Numbered from the stretch's first letter, positions 1-8,790 are shown. The stretch: 64,000 nucleotides of DNA from Bacteroidota bacterium (GCA_023428135.1 JAEYZG010000036.1:1-64000), one strand, 5' to 3'. The notes: a model not told the origin generated them from the letters alone. Made by a program: numbers and translations.

Positions 1-30
1 TCTCTTAAACCCTCTCTCATTTAGCGGGTG

Positions 31-61
31 CAAAGGTAAGAAACTTATCAACTCGTGTCAA
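31..61 (-). promoter_or_regulatory. Bacteroidota-type promoter P1 reading leftward out of the window
   Basis: On the minus strand TTGACA is followed, with 20 bases between TTG and TA, by TACCTTTG. This is an essentially ideal Bacteroidota sigma-ABfr promoter (TTG...TAnnTTTG). Transcription would start near position 24 and leave the window. It is the last of three tandem promoters on this strand, an arrangement typical of rRNA operons; the driven gene is not visible, so that identity is inferred. Confidence 0.75.
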
Positions 62-188
62 GACTTTTTAAAAATTTATTTCACAATTCTTAAAACTCTT
101 TCCTTTTCTACGAGTTATATTCCTTCAATAAATCTCTTCAAAGCCTGCCGCTTTGAACCTTTATTTTATTATTTAAATTTGAGGGAGA

Positions 189-219
189 CAAAGCTAATAT
201 AAATTTTATTCACTCCCAA
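189..219 (-). promoter_or_regulatory. Bacteroidota-type promoter P2 reading leftward
   Basis: On the minus strand a TTTG box is followed by TAGCTTTG, with 20 bases between TTG and TA. The bases just after the -7 box (TCTCCCTC) resemble those after P3 (CATCCCTC) and P1 (CACCCGCT), so the three promoters look like copies of one unit. It lies about 158 bases upstream of P1. Confidence 0.65.
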
Positions 220-280
220 AGAAAACTTAAATTATTTCAATACTTCCTCAACTTTCAGCCCTTCCAGCTTTAGAGGGATG

Positions 281-310
281 CAAACTTAATGATAATTCTT
301 AACATGTCAA
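281..310 (-). promoter_or_regulatory. Bacteroidota-type promoter P3 reading leftward
   Basis: On the minus strand TTGACA is followed by TAAGTTTG with 19 bases between TTG and TA. It is the most upstream of the three tandem promoters and lies beyond the purA terminator, so it starts a new transcription unit in the same direction as purA. Confidence 0.65.
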
Positions 311-420
311 TAGTGGGCACAATCTATTTATCCACATTTAATAACGAAATTAATAAAGAAAATTTATGATGATCGCTTAACTCTTTGAGTTAAAAAGATA
401 AAAGGGGCCAACAAAGGGGA
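311..420. other. Non-coding spacer upstream of the triple promoter
   Basis: AT-rich and without a convincing reading frame. It holds one perfect DnaA-box-like 9-mer (TTATCCACA, 328-336) and a weak 7-bp hairpin (377-393) with no following T-run. I see nothing else in it. Confidence 0.5.
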
Positions 421-458
421 ATAAAAAATCCGCAAAGAGGTATTAAAACTCTTTGCGG
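421..458 (-). terminator. Rho-independent terminator of purA
   Basis: A perfect 10-bp stem (430-439 with 449-458) has a 9-base loop, and on the minus strand it is followed by ATTTTTTAT. It begins 15 bases beyond the purA stop codon. Confidence 0.85.
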
Positions 459-473
459 AAAACAATAGCTAAC

Positions 474-1760
474 CTACGCTGTAATGATATTTCTTAAAAT
501 GGTTTGCTTTCTATCAGGACCTAAAGAAATTAAAGTTACAGGTACACTAAGTTCTGACTCTATATATTGTATATATTCATTAAGCTCAAGAGGAAGATTT
601 TCAGAATTTGAATAATCATTAATTGATTTATTCCAACCTTTAAAAGTCTTATATATTGGAGTTATATCTGTCTCAACGATATCAAATGGAAGAGTATCTA
701 CAATGCTACCATCTTTCAATTTATAATGAGTACATACTTTAATTTCTTCAAATGTATTCAGTACATCAACCTTCATCATTAATAACTGAGTGACCCCGTT
801 CAGCATGATTGCATATTTCAAAGCCGGCAGATCTATCCAACCACAACGTCTAGGACGGCCGGTTGTAGAGCCAAACTCATTACCCTGCTTTCTTAGAATT
901 TCCCCCTGATCGTTATTCAACTCAGTTGGAAATGGACCTCCTCCTACTCTAGTACAATACGCTTTAAAGATTCCCAATACCTCTCCGACATGTGATGGAG
1001 CAATACCTAAACCGGTACACGCGCCGGCTGCCATGGTGTTCGATGAAGTAACAAAAGGATAAGAACCAAAATCTATATCAAGAAGAGATCCTTGAGCACC
1101 TTCGGCAAGTATGGTTTTCTTTTCAGCTATAAGTTGATTGATGAAATATTCACTATCAACAAAATTAAATGTTCTCAAATGATCGATAGCTTCAAAAAAC
1201 TCCTTTTCAAGAGCTTCAAGATTGCTATAATCAAATTTATAAAAATCAAGAACTGTTTTGTGAGCATCTCTTAACTTCTGATACTTAGCTTTGAAATCTG
1301 AAGCAATAATATCACCAACTCGAAGTCCTTGTCTTGCTATTTTGTCCTGGTATGTTGGTCCTATTCCTTTTAAAGTAGAACCTATCTTTTTTTCACCTTT
1401 GGAATTTTCAGAAGCCGCATCTAATAATCTATGAGTTGGAATTATTAGTTGAGCTTTTTTTGAAATGAAAAGATTCTTATTAAAGTTAACATTGTATTTT
1501 CTCAGACCATCAATTTCTTTTTTGAATATGATAGCGTCCAAAACAACACCGTTACCAATGATATTTATAATAGAGTCATGAAAAATTCCTGATGGAATCT
1601 GATGAAGTACATGTTTGATTCCATCGAACTCAAGAGTGTGTCCAGCGTTAGGTCCACCTTGAAAACGAGCAACTACCTGATAACGTGGAGCAATAAAATC
1701 TACTATTTTACCTTTTCCTTCATCTCCCCACTGAAGTCCCAACAAAATATCTACAGCCAT
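474..1760 (-). CDS. purA: Adenylosuccinate synthetase
   Basis: Joins IMP and aspartate using GTP to make adenylosuccinate, the first committed step to AMP, in the cytoplasm. The P-loop GDEGKGK is at residues 12-18, and GGPNAGHT, the GSTLKGIGPTY segment and the C-terminal TGRPRRCGW guanine/IMP-site region are all intact. At 428 residues it is full family length. It is the last gene of a minus-strand run, 13 bases after the STAS gene, and a strong terminator follows it. The purine gene sits behind a Fur-type regulator and an anti-sigma antagonist, so its expression may follow their shared promoter at about 2611-2639. Confidence 0.97.
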   Translation of the reverse strand: MAVDILLGLQWGDEGKGKIVDFIAPRYQVVARFQGGPNAGHTLEFDGIKHVLHQIPSGIFHDSIINIIGNGVVLDAIIFKKEIDGLRKYNVNFNKNLFISKKAQLIIPTHRLLDAASENSKGEKKIGSTLKGIGPTYQDKIARQGLRVGDIIASDFKAKYQKLRDAHKTVLDFYKFDYSNLEALEKEFFEAIDHLRTFNFVDSEYFINQLIAEKKTILAEGAQGSLLDIDFGSYPFVTSSNTMAAGACTGLGIAPSHVGEVLGIFKAYCTRVGGGPFPTELNNDQGEILRKQGNEFGSTTGRPRRCGWIDLPALKYAIMLNGVTQLLMMKVDVLNTFEEIKVCTHYKLKDGSIVDTLPFDIVETDITPIYKTFKGWNKSINDYSNSENLPLELNEYIQYIESELSVPVTLISLGPDRKQTILRNIITA

Positions 1761-1773
1761 TATTATTTAATAT

Positions 1774-2118
1774 TTATTTTTGAATAAGTTTCTGAATTGC
1801 TTCTTCTTGTGAATTAACTATTAAAAAAATAGCATTCAACTTGGTAATGATGAGTAATTTCTTAATCTGCTCTGAAGGACTTACCAATACAACTTCTCCT
1901 CCTTTGTTTCTGAACTTTGTCAGAATAGTTATTAAAACTCCAATACCACTGCTATTCATGTATCTTACTTGAGAAAGATCAATACTGCATAAAACTATCG
2001 ATTCGTTTATTTTATCGTTAACAAGATCGACTAATTCCATTCCATTCGTTTCTCCGATGAGATCTCCCTGAAGCTGAATTGACAAGATATTTTGCTTTAC
2101 TTCTGAAGTGTATTTCAT
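1774..2118 (-). CDS. STAS-domain protein (anti-sigma factor antagonist type)
   Basis: A single STAS domain of 114 residues. The motif MNSSGIGVL (residues 54-62) matches the phospho-acceptor loop of SpoIIAA/RsbV proteins, with Ser56 the expected phosphorylated residue. Such proteins bind anti-sigma kinases when unphosphorylated and release the sigma factor; no partner kinase or sigma factor gene is in the window. Its ATG overlaps the stop of the fur-type gene as ATGA (2115-2118), so the two are probably translationally coupled. It could also act in a membrane-lipid or polar-signalling role, as some stand-alone STAS proteins do. Confidence 0.85.
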   Translation of the reverse strand: MKYTSEVKQNILSIQLQGDLIGETNGMELVDLVNDKINESIVLCSIDLSQVRYMNSSGIGVLITILTKFRNKGGEVVLVSPSEQIKKLLIITKLNAIFLIVNSQEEAIQKLIQK

Positions 2119-2594
2119 TTTTCCTTAATTTCCTTTTTATTTTCGCATTGAGCGTTTTTACATTCCCCATAAAGTATCAGTGAATGGTGTAGAACTTTAA
2201 AGTTCAGTAATTCGCCCACCATAGTCTGTATATTATAAATTCTTGGGTCGCAAAACTCTACAACTTTATGGCATTCAGTACAAATTAAATGATCATGCTG
2301 ACGATATCCGAATGACTTTTCGTATTGAGCAAGATTTTTACCAAACTGATGTTTACTAACAAGATCACATTCAACAAGAATATCCAATGTGTTATAAACA
2401 GTGGCTCTGCTCACACGATAATTCTTGTTTTTCATGCTTATGTAAAGAGATTCAACATCAAAGTGTCCTTTTCTGGTATAGATCTCTTCTAATATAGCAA
2501 ATCTTTCCGGGGTTTTTCTAAGCCCCTTATTTTCAAGGTATGCGGTAAATATTTTCCTTACCTCGTTAAAAATATTTTCGTTCGCCTGCTGCAT
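2115..2594 (-). CDS. Fur-family metal- or peroxide-responsive repressor
   Basis: Winged-helix DNA-binding half (PERFAILEEIY...VSRATVYNTLDILVE) followed by the metal/dimerisation half. It has HDHLICTEC and a second CxxxxC knuckle (ECKNAQC) for structural zinc. Which metal it senses (Fe, Zn, Mn or peroxide) cannot be told from sequence. An in-frame start lies 15 codons further upstream, but I chose 2594 because a GGAGG sequence sits 7 bases before this ATG and because the promoter at 2611-2639 lies inside the longer reading. Resulting length is 159 residues, normal for the family. Confidence 0.88.
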   Translation of the reverse strand: MQQANENIFNEVRKIFTAYLENKGLRKTPERFAILEEIYTRKGHFDVESLYISMKNKNYRVSRATVYNTLDILVECDLVSKHQFGKNLAQYEKSFGYRQHDHLICTECHKVVEFCDPRIYNIQTMVGELLNFKVLHHSLILYGECKNAQCENKKEIKEK

Positions 2595-2610
2595 AAAGCC
2601 TCCAAAGATA

Positions 2611-2639
2611 CAAAGATAAATTTTTCTACCATAAGTCAA
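2611..2639 (-). promoter_or_regulatory. Promoter of the fur-STAS-purA operon
   Basis: The minus strand carries TTGAC, then TATCTTTG (2611-2618), with 18 bases between TTG and TA. A second TATCTTTG lies immediately downstream (2603-2610). The first would give a very short leader ending in GGAGG before the ATG at 2594. Confidence 0.55.
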
Positions 2640-2701
2640 AACTCTAATAGTTTCAACCGTATCAAAAATATATATCTGATTTACAAATAAATACCTATTA
2701 T

Positions 2702-4903
2702 TTAGGATTCAAAACGATTGACAGTGATTACATCCTGCACCTTTTTCAATTTCATAATGAGTTTATTAAGGTGTTTTGTGTCATGAACAAACAACATGAT
2801 TCTTCCTTCAAACATTCCATCCTCTGTTTCGATAGTGATACTTCTCATGTTTACTTTCAACTCATTGGAAATTATTCTTGTAATATCATTAACAATCCCA
2901 ACTCTATCCATTCCATTAATTTTCAATCCGGTGAGAAATGCCAGTTCTTTTTGAGCGGTCCATTTGGCTTTTACTACCCTATAGCCATAGTTTGACATTA
3001 ATTCAATTGCATTTGGGCAAGTGGTCCTATGAATTTTAATCCCTTCATTAACAGTAACAAATCCAAATACATCGTCTCCTGGAATTGGATTACAACATTT
3101 TGCAAGTTTGTAATCAATTTTTTCCATATCATCACCTATAAGCAGTAAATCGGCATTGGCATCTCCTGTTTTCTTCGGTTCCTGGGGTTTGGGTTCTACA
3201 ACTTCTTTCTTTTCAGGCTTCTTAACCTCTTTAGGCTCCTGAAACTTCTTAATTTCTTTTGGATCTATAATTCCTTTGGCAATGTCATAATAGAGGTCTA
3301 AAGGGAATTTCATGTTAAAATAGACCAGAAGCTGATTTAAAGTTTCGGCATTCAGATCAAGCTTCATTTGATGTAGCTTCCTTAAAACAATTTCCTTACC
3401 ATCCGAAGCAATTTTCTTTTTTTCTTCCTTCAGACAATCTTTGATCTTGGCTCTTGCTTTTGAACTAACAACAAATTTAAGCCAGTCTTCACTTGGTTTT
3501 TGTTTGCTTGAAGTAAGAATCTCGACCTGATCCCCATTATTTAGAATGTAACTAAGTGGTACAAGCTTTTGATTCACCTTAGCTCCAAGACAGTGCATGC
3601 CTATTTGGGTATGAATTTCAAATGCAAAATCAAGAGTTGTTGCTCCATGGGGTAGAATTTTAAGATCACCTTTTGGAGTAAAAACAAAGACTTCTTCATG
3701 AAACAGGTTGGTTCTGAAATCATCCATGAATTCCAGAGCAGAAGAATCATTTGTTTCGATCAATTCCCTAACCTTCTTGATCCATTCTTCCAATCCTGAT
3801 TCACTTTTACTTTGTGTAGCTTCTTTATATTTCCAATGAGCAGCATATCCCTTTTCTGCTATATCATCCATTCTTTTAGTACGAATTTGTACTTCTACCC
3901 ATTGACCTGACTTACTCATTACAGTAGTATGAAGGGACTCATAGCCATTTGCTTTAGGAGTACTAATCCAGTCCCTCAGACGGTCTGGATTAGGCTTGTA
4001 AAAGTCAGTCACAATAGAATAAGCTTTCCAACATGCTGCTTTTTCATTTTCGTAAGGGGTATCAATTATAACTCGAATTGCAAAAAGGTCATAAACCTCT
4101 TCAAAGGGTGTATTTTGTTTCCTTATTTTATTCCAAATGGAGTAAATGGATTTTGGACGCCCCTTAACAATGAAGTCAAAATTTGATTTATCAAGAGCTG
4201 TTTGCAACGGCTCAATAAAGTCTTTGATAAACTTATCACGTGCAGCTTTAGTCTCATTGATCTTTCTTGCTATCCCCCGGTAAACTTCCGGGTCAGTATG
4301 CTTCAAATACAGATCTTCCAGTTCCGTCTTAATTGCATACAAACCAAGACGGTGAGCTAAAGGAGCATACAGATATATGGTTTCACTGGAAATTTTCAAT
4401 TGCTTTTCCCGGGGCATACTGCCGAGCGTACGCATATTGTGAAGTCGGTCTGCCAGCTTAATCAAAATAACTCTCACATCATCTGACAGAGTGAGGATCA
4501 TTTTCCGAAAGTTTTCAGCCTGTTGAGAACTACCATGTTCAAAGACTCCCGAAATTTTAGTGAGTCCATCAATAATCCGGGCCACCTTAGGACCAAAGTC
4601 TCTTTCAATATCACTTATCTCCAAATGCGTATCTTCTACTACATCATGCAGCAAAGCTGCAATGATTGAAGTAGTCCCCAATCCGATTTCTTCTACAGCG
4701 ATTTGAGCTACAGCCAGAGGGTGATATATATATGGCTCCCCTGAGCGCCGTCTCATATCCTTGTGAGCCTGGAGTGAAGTAAAAAAAGCCTTTTTAATTA
4801 TTTTCGCGTCGTCATCTTTCAGGAAGGGTTTGGCATGCCTTAATAACTTTCTATACCTGCGAATTATTTCTTTATTTTCCTTTTCTATATCTACCGTCTG
4901 CAT
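2702..4903 (-). CDS. rel: Bifunctional (p)ppGpp synthetase/hydrolase, Rel/SpoT family
   Basis: Controls the stringent-response alarmone. Order of domains in 733 residues: HD hydrolase (LLHDVVEDTH, His86-Asp87), nucleotidyltransferase (GRPKSIYSIWNK; NGYESLHTTVM near 325), TGS (about 415-475), a Lys/Pro/Glu-rich linker (about 560-590), a Cys/His segment (KLAKCCNPIPGDDVFGFV) and a C-terminal ACT domain. Both catalytic halves look intact, so it is probably the main or only long Rel of the cell. The linker is longer than in most relatives. It is separated from the fur operon by about 107 bases with no clear terminator, so some read-through is possible. Confidence 0.95.
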   Translation of the reverse strand: MQTVDIEKENKEIIRRYRKLLRHAKPFLKDDDAKIIKKAFFTSLQAHKDMRRRSGEPYIYHPLAVAQIAVEEIGLGTTSIIAALLHDVVEDTHLEISDIERDFGPKVARIIDGLTKISGVFEHGSSQQAENFRKMILTLSDDVRVILIKLADRLHNMRTLGSMPREKQLKISSETIYLYAPLAHRLGLYAIKTELEDLYLKHTDPEVYRGIARKINETKAARDKFIKDFIEPLQTALDKSNFDFIVKGRPKSIYSIWNKIRKQNTPFEEVYDLFAIRVIIDTPYENEKAACWKAYSIVTDFYKPNPDRLRDWISTPKANGYESLHTTVMSKSGQWVEVQIRTKRMDDIAEKGYAAHWKYKEATQSKSESGLEEWIKKVRELIETNDSSALEFMDDFRTNLFHEEVFVFTPKGDLKILPHGATTLDFAFEIHTQIGMHCLGAKVNQKLVPLSYILNNGDQVEILTSSKQKPSEDWLKFVVSSKARAKIKDCLKEEKKKIASDGKEIVLRKLHQMKLDLNAETLNQLLVYFNMKFPLDLYYDIAKGIIDPKEIKKFQEPKEVKKPEKKEVVEPKPQEPKKTGDANADLLLIGDDMEKIDYKLAKCCNPIPGDDVFGFVTVNEGIKIHRTTCPNAIELMSNYGYRVVKAKWTAQKELAFLTGLKINGMDRVGIVNDITRIISNELKVNMRSITIETEDGMFEGRIMLFVHDTKHLNKLIMKLKKVQDVITVNRFES

Positions 4904-5058
4904 GTCTCAAAAATACGCAAAACCTATTTATTTAAACTTGAATTCTCTGTAATTTCGTTTTACGGAACTTTATCCGATACGTTATAAATTATATAAAACT
5001 GTCTATCATACACTTAACAATAAAAAGAAAAAAAACTCAAAAAAAAATGAAATATTTC

Positions 5059-5090
5059 TTGCATGATAGATAATTTATTTGCTACCTTTG
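5059..5090 (+). promoter_or_regulatory. Promoter of the tRNA-Leu gene
   Basis: TTG (5059-5061) and TACCTTTG (5083-5090) are separated by 21 bases, with a very A/T-rich stretch upstream that could act as an UP element. Start is expected near 5097, about 60 bases before the mature tRNA. Confidence 0.75.
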
Positions 5091-5158
5091 CAGCGCAATT
5101 TTGAACAACAGCACAGAATTAAAGTTCAAAAAAGCGAATCAAGTTTGGAAAAACCAAT

Positions 5159-5240
5159 GCGGATGTGGCGAAATTGGTAGACGCACTAGACTTAGGATCT
5201 AGCGCTGCGAGGCATGGGGGTTCGAGTCCCTCCATCCGCA
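5159..5240 (+). tRNA. tRNA-Leu (anticodon UAG)
   Basis: A 7-bp acceptor stem (GCGGATG with CATCCGC), the D-arm AAATTGGTAGACGC, the anticodon stem CTAGA/TCTAG with loop CTTAGGA (anticodon 5193-5195, UAG), a long type II variable arm, and the T-arm GGGGGTTCGAGTCCCTC give a complete 82-base leucine tRNA reading CUA/CUN. The discriminator is A. The 3' CCA is not encoded. It has its own promoter and terminator. Confidence 0.97.
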
Positions 5241-5243
5241 CTG

Positions 5244-5275
5244 AAACCCTCAGAATTAAACTTCTGAGGGTTTTT
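5244..5275 (+). terminator. Terminator of the tRNA-Leu gene
   Basis: Perfect 12-bp stem (5244-5255 with 5262-5273), 6-base loop, and a T-run overlapping the 3' arm. It lies 4 bases after the tRNA. Confidence 0.85.
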
Positions 5276-5323
5276 AAATTAATCACGGTACCTTATTGTT
5301 TAATAGAATAAAATCGGACAAAA

Positions 5324-6664
5324 GTGGAAATTACATTAGAAAAACAAAGTGCCACCAATGCAACCTTAAAAGTAAACCTTAATGAGTCTGATTACAGACC
5401 TAAAGTTGCTGAAAAGGTAAAAGAGTACAGTAAGAAAGTCCAACTAAAGGGTTTCAGACCTGGAAAAGTTCCGACTTCTTTAGTTGAAAAAATGTATGGA
5501 AAAAGCATTCTAGTTGAAGAAATCAACCAGATTCTAAGCGATTCTATCACCAAATATATCAGAGAAAACAAACTTCCGATTATAGGTGAACCACTTCCTG
5601 ATTCTGAGAAATCAGAAAACATTAACTGGGAGACTCAAAAAGATTTTGAATTCAACTATAACCTAGGATTAGTACCGGAATTCAATCTGGACCTATCTTC
5701 TAATGTAAAGCTTACCAAAAACACCATCAAAATTGAAGATAAGGTTGTTCAGGAAACGCTTCAGAATCTTAAAAATCAATTTGGACAATCAACTAATCCG
5801 GAAGTTTCTGCGGAAGGAGATTTTATATACGGAAATTTGAAGGAAGAAAACGGTGACTTTGAATTTCAGAGTCTGTTTCCTACAAACAAAATAAAGAAAT
5901 CTGAGTTATCTAAGTTTATAGGTTTGAAGCCAAACGATAAAGTTTCTTTTGAAATTGAGAAAACTTTTGATGACGCTGCTGATATAGCATACGTTACGGG
6001 TCTTTCTAAAGAAGAGGCGGAGAAAAAACAAGGAATTTTTAGCCTTACAGTTTCCAAAATCAACAGATCTGAACCAGCTGAATTAAATCAAGAGTTCTTT
6101 GACAAAGTATTTGGTAAAGATGCAGTTAAGTCTGAAGAAGAATTCATGACTAAACTTAAAAGTACTATAGAAGAAAATTACGGAAGAGAATCTGATCTAT
6201 TGATTAACCATCAAATCAGAAAACATTTTGTAGATAATACTCAAATTGAATTACCATCAGACTTCCTTAAAAAGTGGTTATTAGTTTCTAACAACGGCAA
6301 AATAACTCAGGAGCAAATAGACAAAGAATTCGATTTATATCTTAAAGAGTTAAAGTGGACTCTGATAAAGAATAAAATCAGCGAAGAAAACGACATTAAA
6401 GCTGAGAACGAAGAGATTATTGGTAAGACAAAAGAAATGGTAAAACAGCAATTTGGAGGTATGGCTTTTGGGGCTGAGCTTGAAGAGACTTTTGACAAAA
6501 TTGCAGACAACTATTTAAAACAAGACAATGGCAAAAACTACATTAAAATGTATGAGCAGCTTGTTAACGAAAAGGTTATTGAAACCGTGAAGACAAAGAT
6601 ATCTATAGCTGACAAGAGTGTAGATGTTGAAGAATTCAGAAAAATTGCAGAAGCGCAAGACTGA
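5324..6664 (+). CDS. tig: Trigger factor, ribosome-associated chaperone
   Basis: Binds ribosomal protein L23 at the exit tunnel and shields nascent chains. The ribosome-docking signature GFRPGKVP is at residues 43-50. The middle PPIase-like region is poorly conserved (no clear FKBP active site), as is usual in Bacteroidota, and a long helical C-terminal cradle follows. The start is a GTG; no ATG fits and the N-terminus MEITLEK matches the family. It is 446 residues. It precedes clpP and clpX, the classical tig-clpP-clpX order, but a strong terminator separates it from clpP. Confidence 0.93.
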   Translation: MEITLEKQSATNATLKVNLNESDYRPKVAEKVKEYSKKVQLKGFRPGKVPTSLVEKMYGKSILVEEINQILSDSITKYIRENKLPIIGEPLPDSEKSENINWETQKDFEFNYNLGLVPEFNLDLSSNVKLTKNTIKIEDKVVQETLQNLKNQFGQSTNPEVSAEGDFIYGNLKEENGDFEFQSLFPTNKIKKSELSKFIGLKPNDKVSFEIEKTFDDAADIAYVTGLSKEEAEKKQGIFSLTVSKINRSEPAELNQEFFDKVFGKDAVKSEEEFMTKLKSTIEENYGRESDLLINHQIRKHFVDNTQIELPSDFLKKWLLVSNNGKITQEQIDKEFDLYLKELKWTLIKNKISEENDIKAENEEIIGKTKEMVKQQFGGMAFGAELEETFDKIADNYLKQDNGKNYIKMYEQLVNEKVIETVKTKISIADKSVDVEEFRKIAEAQD

Positions 6665-6700
6665 CTTTTTGACAATAATTTCTAATTGGTAAAGTTTTTG

Positions 6701-6730
6701 AAAGTCCTTTGTAAAAAGGACTTTTTTTTT
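6701..6730 (+). terminator. Terminator of tig
   Basis: Perfect 10-bp stem (6701-6710 with 6715-6724), GTAA loop, and a T-run through 6730. The T-run ends at the -7 box of the next promoter. Confidence 0.85.
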
Positions 6731-6737
6731 ACATTTG
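6708..6737 (+). promoter_or_regulatory. Promoter of clpP nested in the tig terminator
   Basis: TTTG (6708-6711) and TACATTTG (6730-6737) are separated by 18 bases. The -33 box lies in the loop-proximal part of the tig terminator. Start is expected near 6744, leaving a leader of about 10 bases before the clpP ATG. Confidence 0.6.
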
Positions 6738-6753
6738 TGCAACACTAATAAAA

Positions 6754-7455
6754 ATGAAAATGATAAATAAGGAAGAATTCAGAAAATTCGCCATTAAGGA
6801 TCAGAATATTGGCAGCAACATAGTGGATCAATACATTAAACAAGTTGAGAGTACTGCATTTCCATACATAAATAATATGACTCCCAATATTGTTGAGGAA
6901 AGACAGATGAGAGCGACTGTCATTGACGTTTTTTCACGTCTGATGGCAGACAGAATTATCTTCCTCGGCACAGCTATAGATGATTATGTTTCCAATATTG
7001 TTGTAGCTCAATTATTGTTCCTTGAATCAGCAGATTCAAACAAAGATGTGATTATGTACATCAATAGCCCTGGAGGTTCGGTATATGCAGGACTTGGTAT
7101 TTATGACACAATGCAGTATATCAACCCTGATGTTGCAACGATCTGTACAGGATTGGCTGCTTCAATGGGAGCGGTATTACTTTGTGGAGGAGCTGCTAAC
7201 AAAAGATCAGCATTGAAACACTCAAGAATCATGATTCACCAACCACTGGGAGGCGTTCAGGGACAGGCGTCTGACATAGAAATCACTGCACGGGAAATTC
7301 TTAAATTAAAGAAGGAACTTTATGATATTCTTGTTCATCATAGCGGCAAAGATTATGCAATGATCGAAAAACATGCTGACAGAGATTACTGGTTAACATC
7401 AACTGAGGCTAAAGAATACGGAATTATTGATGAGGTTTTATTCAGAACTCGATAA
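6754..7455 (+). CDS. clpP: ATP-dependent Clp protease proteolytic subunit
   Basis: Serine peptidase forming the 14-mer barrel fed by ClpX. The catalytic triad is visible: Ser137 in GLAASMGA, His162 in MIHQPLGG and Asp211 in ADRDYW. The 233-residue protein has an N-terminal extension of roughly 30 residues relative to the E. coli enzyme; it may be a propeptide. A second ATG two codons downstream is an equally possible start. It is followed after 114 bases by clpX in the same direction. Confidence 0.96.
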   Translation: MKMINKEEFRKFAIKDQNIGSNIVDQYIKQVESTAFPYINNMTPNIVEERQMRATVIDVFSRLMADRIIFLGTAIDDYVSNIVVAQLLFLESADSNKDVIMYINSPGGSVYAGLGIYDTMQYINPDVATICTGLAASMGAVLLCGGAANKRSALKHSRIMIHQPLGGVQGQASDIEITAREILKLKKELYDILVHHSGKDYAMIEKHADRDYWLTSTEAKEYGIIDEVLFRTR

Positions 7456-7569
7456 TTAAACTTAATTTAAAAAACCTTTGTTAAAAATTGGGATGTTTTG
7501 ACCCTTTATATTTTTAAGGTAAAATATCCCAATATTTTAAATAGGGAAGGAATTAGAAAAACAAAAATA

Positions 7570-8790
7570 ATGGCTCAAATCACCTGTTCATTTTGCGGAA
7601 GATCTAAGAAAGATGTATCACTAATGATATCCGGGATACATGCTCACATATGTGATAGATGTATCACACAATCTCAACAGATTCTTTCCGAAGAAGTAAA
7701 AACCAAAAATAAAAACAGTGTCCCTAAGTTCAATCTGATCAAACCATCGGAAATGAAAAAATTTCTGGATCAGTTTGTTGTAGGACAAGACGAGGCCAAA
7801 AAGGTTATGTCTGTGGCTGTTTATAATCATTATAAAAGGTTAATGCAGCAACAGGAAGAAAATGATGTAGTGATTGAAAAATCTAACATCATCATGGTAG
7901 GTGAAACGGGAACAGGTAAAACCTATATCGCCAGAACATTGGCCAAAATACTTCAGGTACCTTTCTGTATTGCAGATGCAACAGTATTAACAGAAGCAGG
8001 TTATGTGGGAGAAGATGTTGAAAGTATTTTAACAAGACTTTTGCAATCTGCTAATTATGATGTAGAGTCAGCGGAAAGAGGTATTGTGTATATCGATGAG
8101 ATTGATAAAATTTCCCGTAAAGGCGACAATCCTTCAATCACCAGAGATGTAAGCGGAGAAGGCGTACAGCAAGCACTTTTGAAGCTTCTTGAAGGAACAC
8201 AGGTAAATGTCCCGCCTCAAGGAGGGAGAAAACACCCGGATCAAAAAATGATAGCGGTGAATACCGAAAACATTCTATTCATTTGTGGTGGAGCATTTGA
8301 CGGCATTGCTAAAATGATCGGAAGCAGATTAAACACTCAGCCGCTTGGTTTTTCAAACAAAGAACAGACCTTTGTAGACAAAGAAAACCTCCTTCAGTAT
8401 GTGACAGCTCAGGATCTAAAAACATTCGGATTAATTCCGGAATTGATAGGTCGACTTCCTGTACTCACTTATCTGGAGCCACTTTCTAAAGATACATTGA
8501 GAATGATCTTGACTCAGCCGAAAAACGCTATCGTAAAACAATACAAGAAATTGTTTAAGATGGAAGATATTGAGATTGAATTTGAAGAAGATGCATTAGA
8601 TTTTATTGTTGAAAAAGCTGTTAATTTTAAATTAGGAGCAAGAGGCTTAAGATCTATATGTGAAGCTGTGATGACTGATGCTATGTTTGAACTGCCATCT
8701 CAAGATGAAATTAAAAAACTTGTAATCACAAGAGACTATGCTGTAGAAAAAATTGAAAAATCTAAATTCAGCAAATTGAAAGCAGCATAG
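7570..8790 (+). CDS. clpX: ATP-dependent unfoldase ClpX
   Basis: AAA+ hexamer that unfolds substrates for ClpP. The N-terminal zinc-binding domain has Cys6, Cys9, Cys28 and Cys31. Walker A GETGTGKT is at 111-118, Walker B is VYIDEIDK, and the pore/sensor region is DVSGEGVQQALLKLLEG, with the C-terminal sensor-2 ARGLRS. The reading frame stays open upstream to a TTG at 7498, but the Zn-finger-proximal ATG at 7570 gives the normal 406-residue protein, so I use it. Confidence 0.96.
   Translation: MAQITCSFCGRSKKDVSLMISGIHAHICDRCITQSQQILSEEVKTKNKNSVPKFNLIKPSEMKKFLDQFVVGQDEAKKVMSVAVYNHYKRLMQQQEENDVVIEKSNIIMVGETGTGKTYIARTLAKILQVPFCIADATVLTEAGYVGEDVESILTRLLQSANYDVESAERGIVYIDEIDKISRKGDNPSITRDVSGEGVQQALLKLLEGTQVNVPPQGGRKHPDQKMIAVNTENILFICGGAFDGIAKMIGSRLNTQPLGFSNKEQTFVDKENLLQYVTAQDLKTFGLIPELIGRLPVLTYLEPLSKDTLRMILTQPKNAIVKQYKKLFKMEDIEIEFEEDALDFIVEKAVNFKLGARGLRSICEAVMTDAMFELPSQDEIKKLVITRDYAVEKIEKSKFSKLKAA

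Noticed and set aside
328..336. Perfect DnaA box (TTATCCACA)
   Set aside because: Single copy with no cluster, no AT-rich unwinding element beside it, and no dnaA gene; too little to call an origin.
377..393. 7-bp hairpin near the left spacer
   Set aside because: No T-run and no adjacent gene end to serve.
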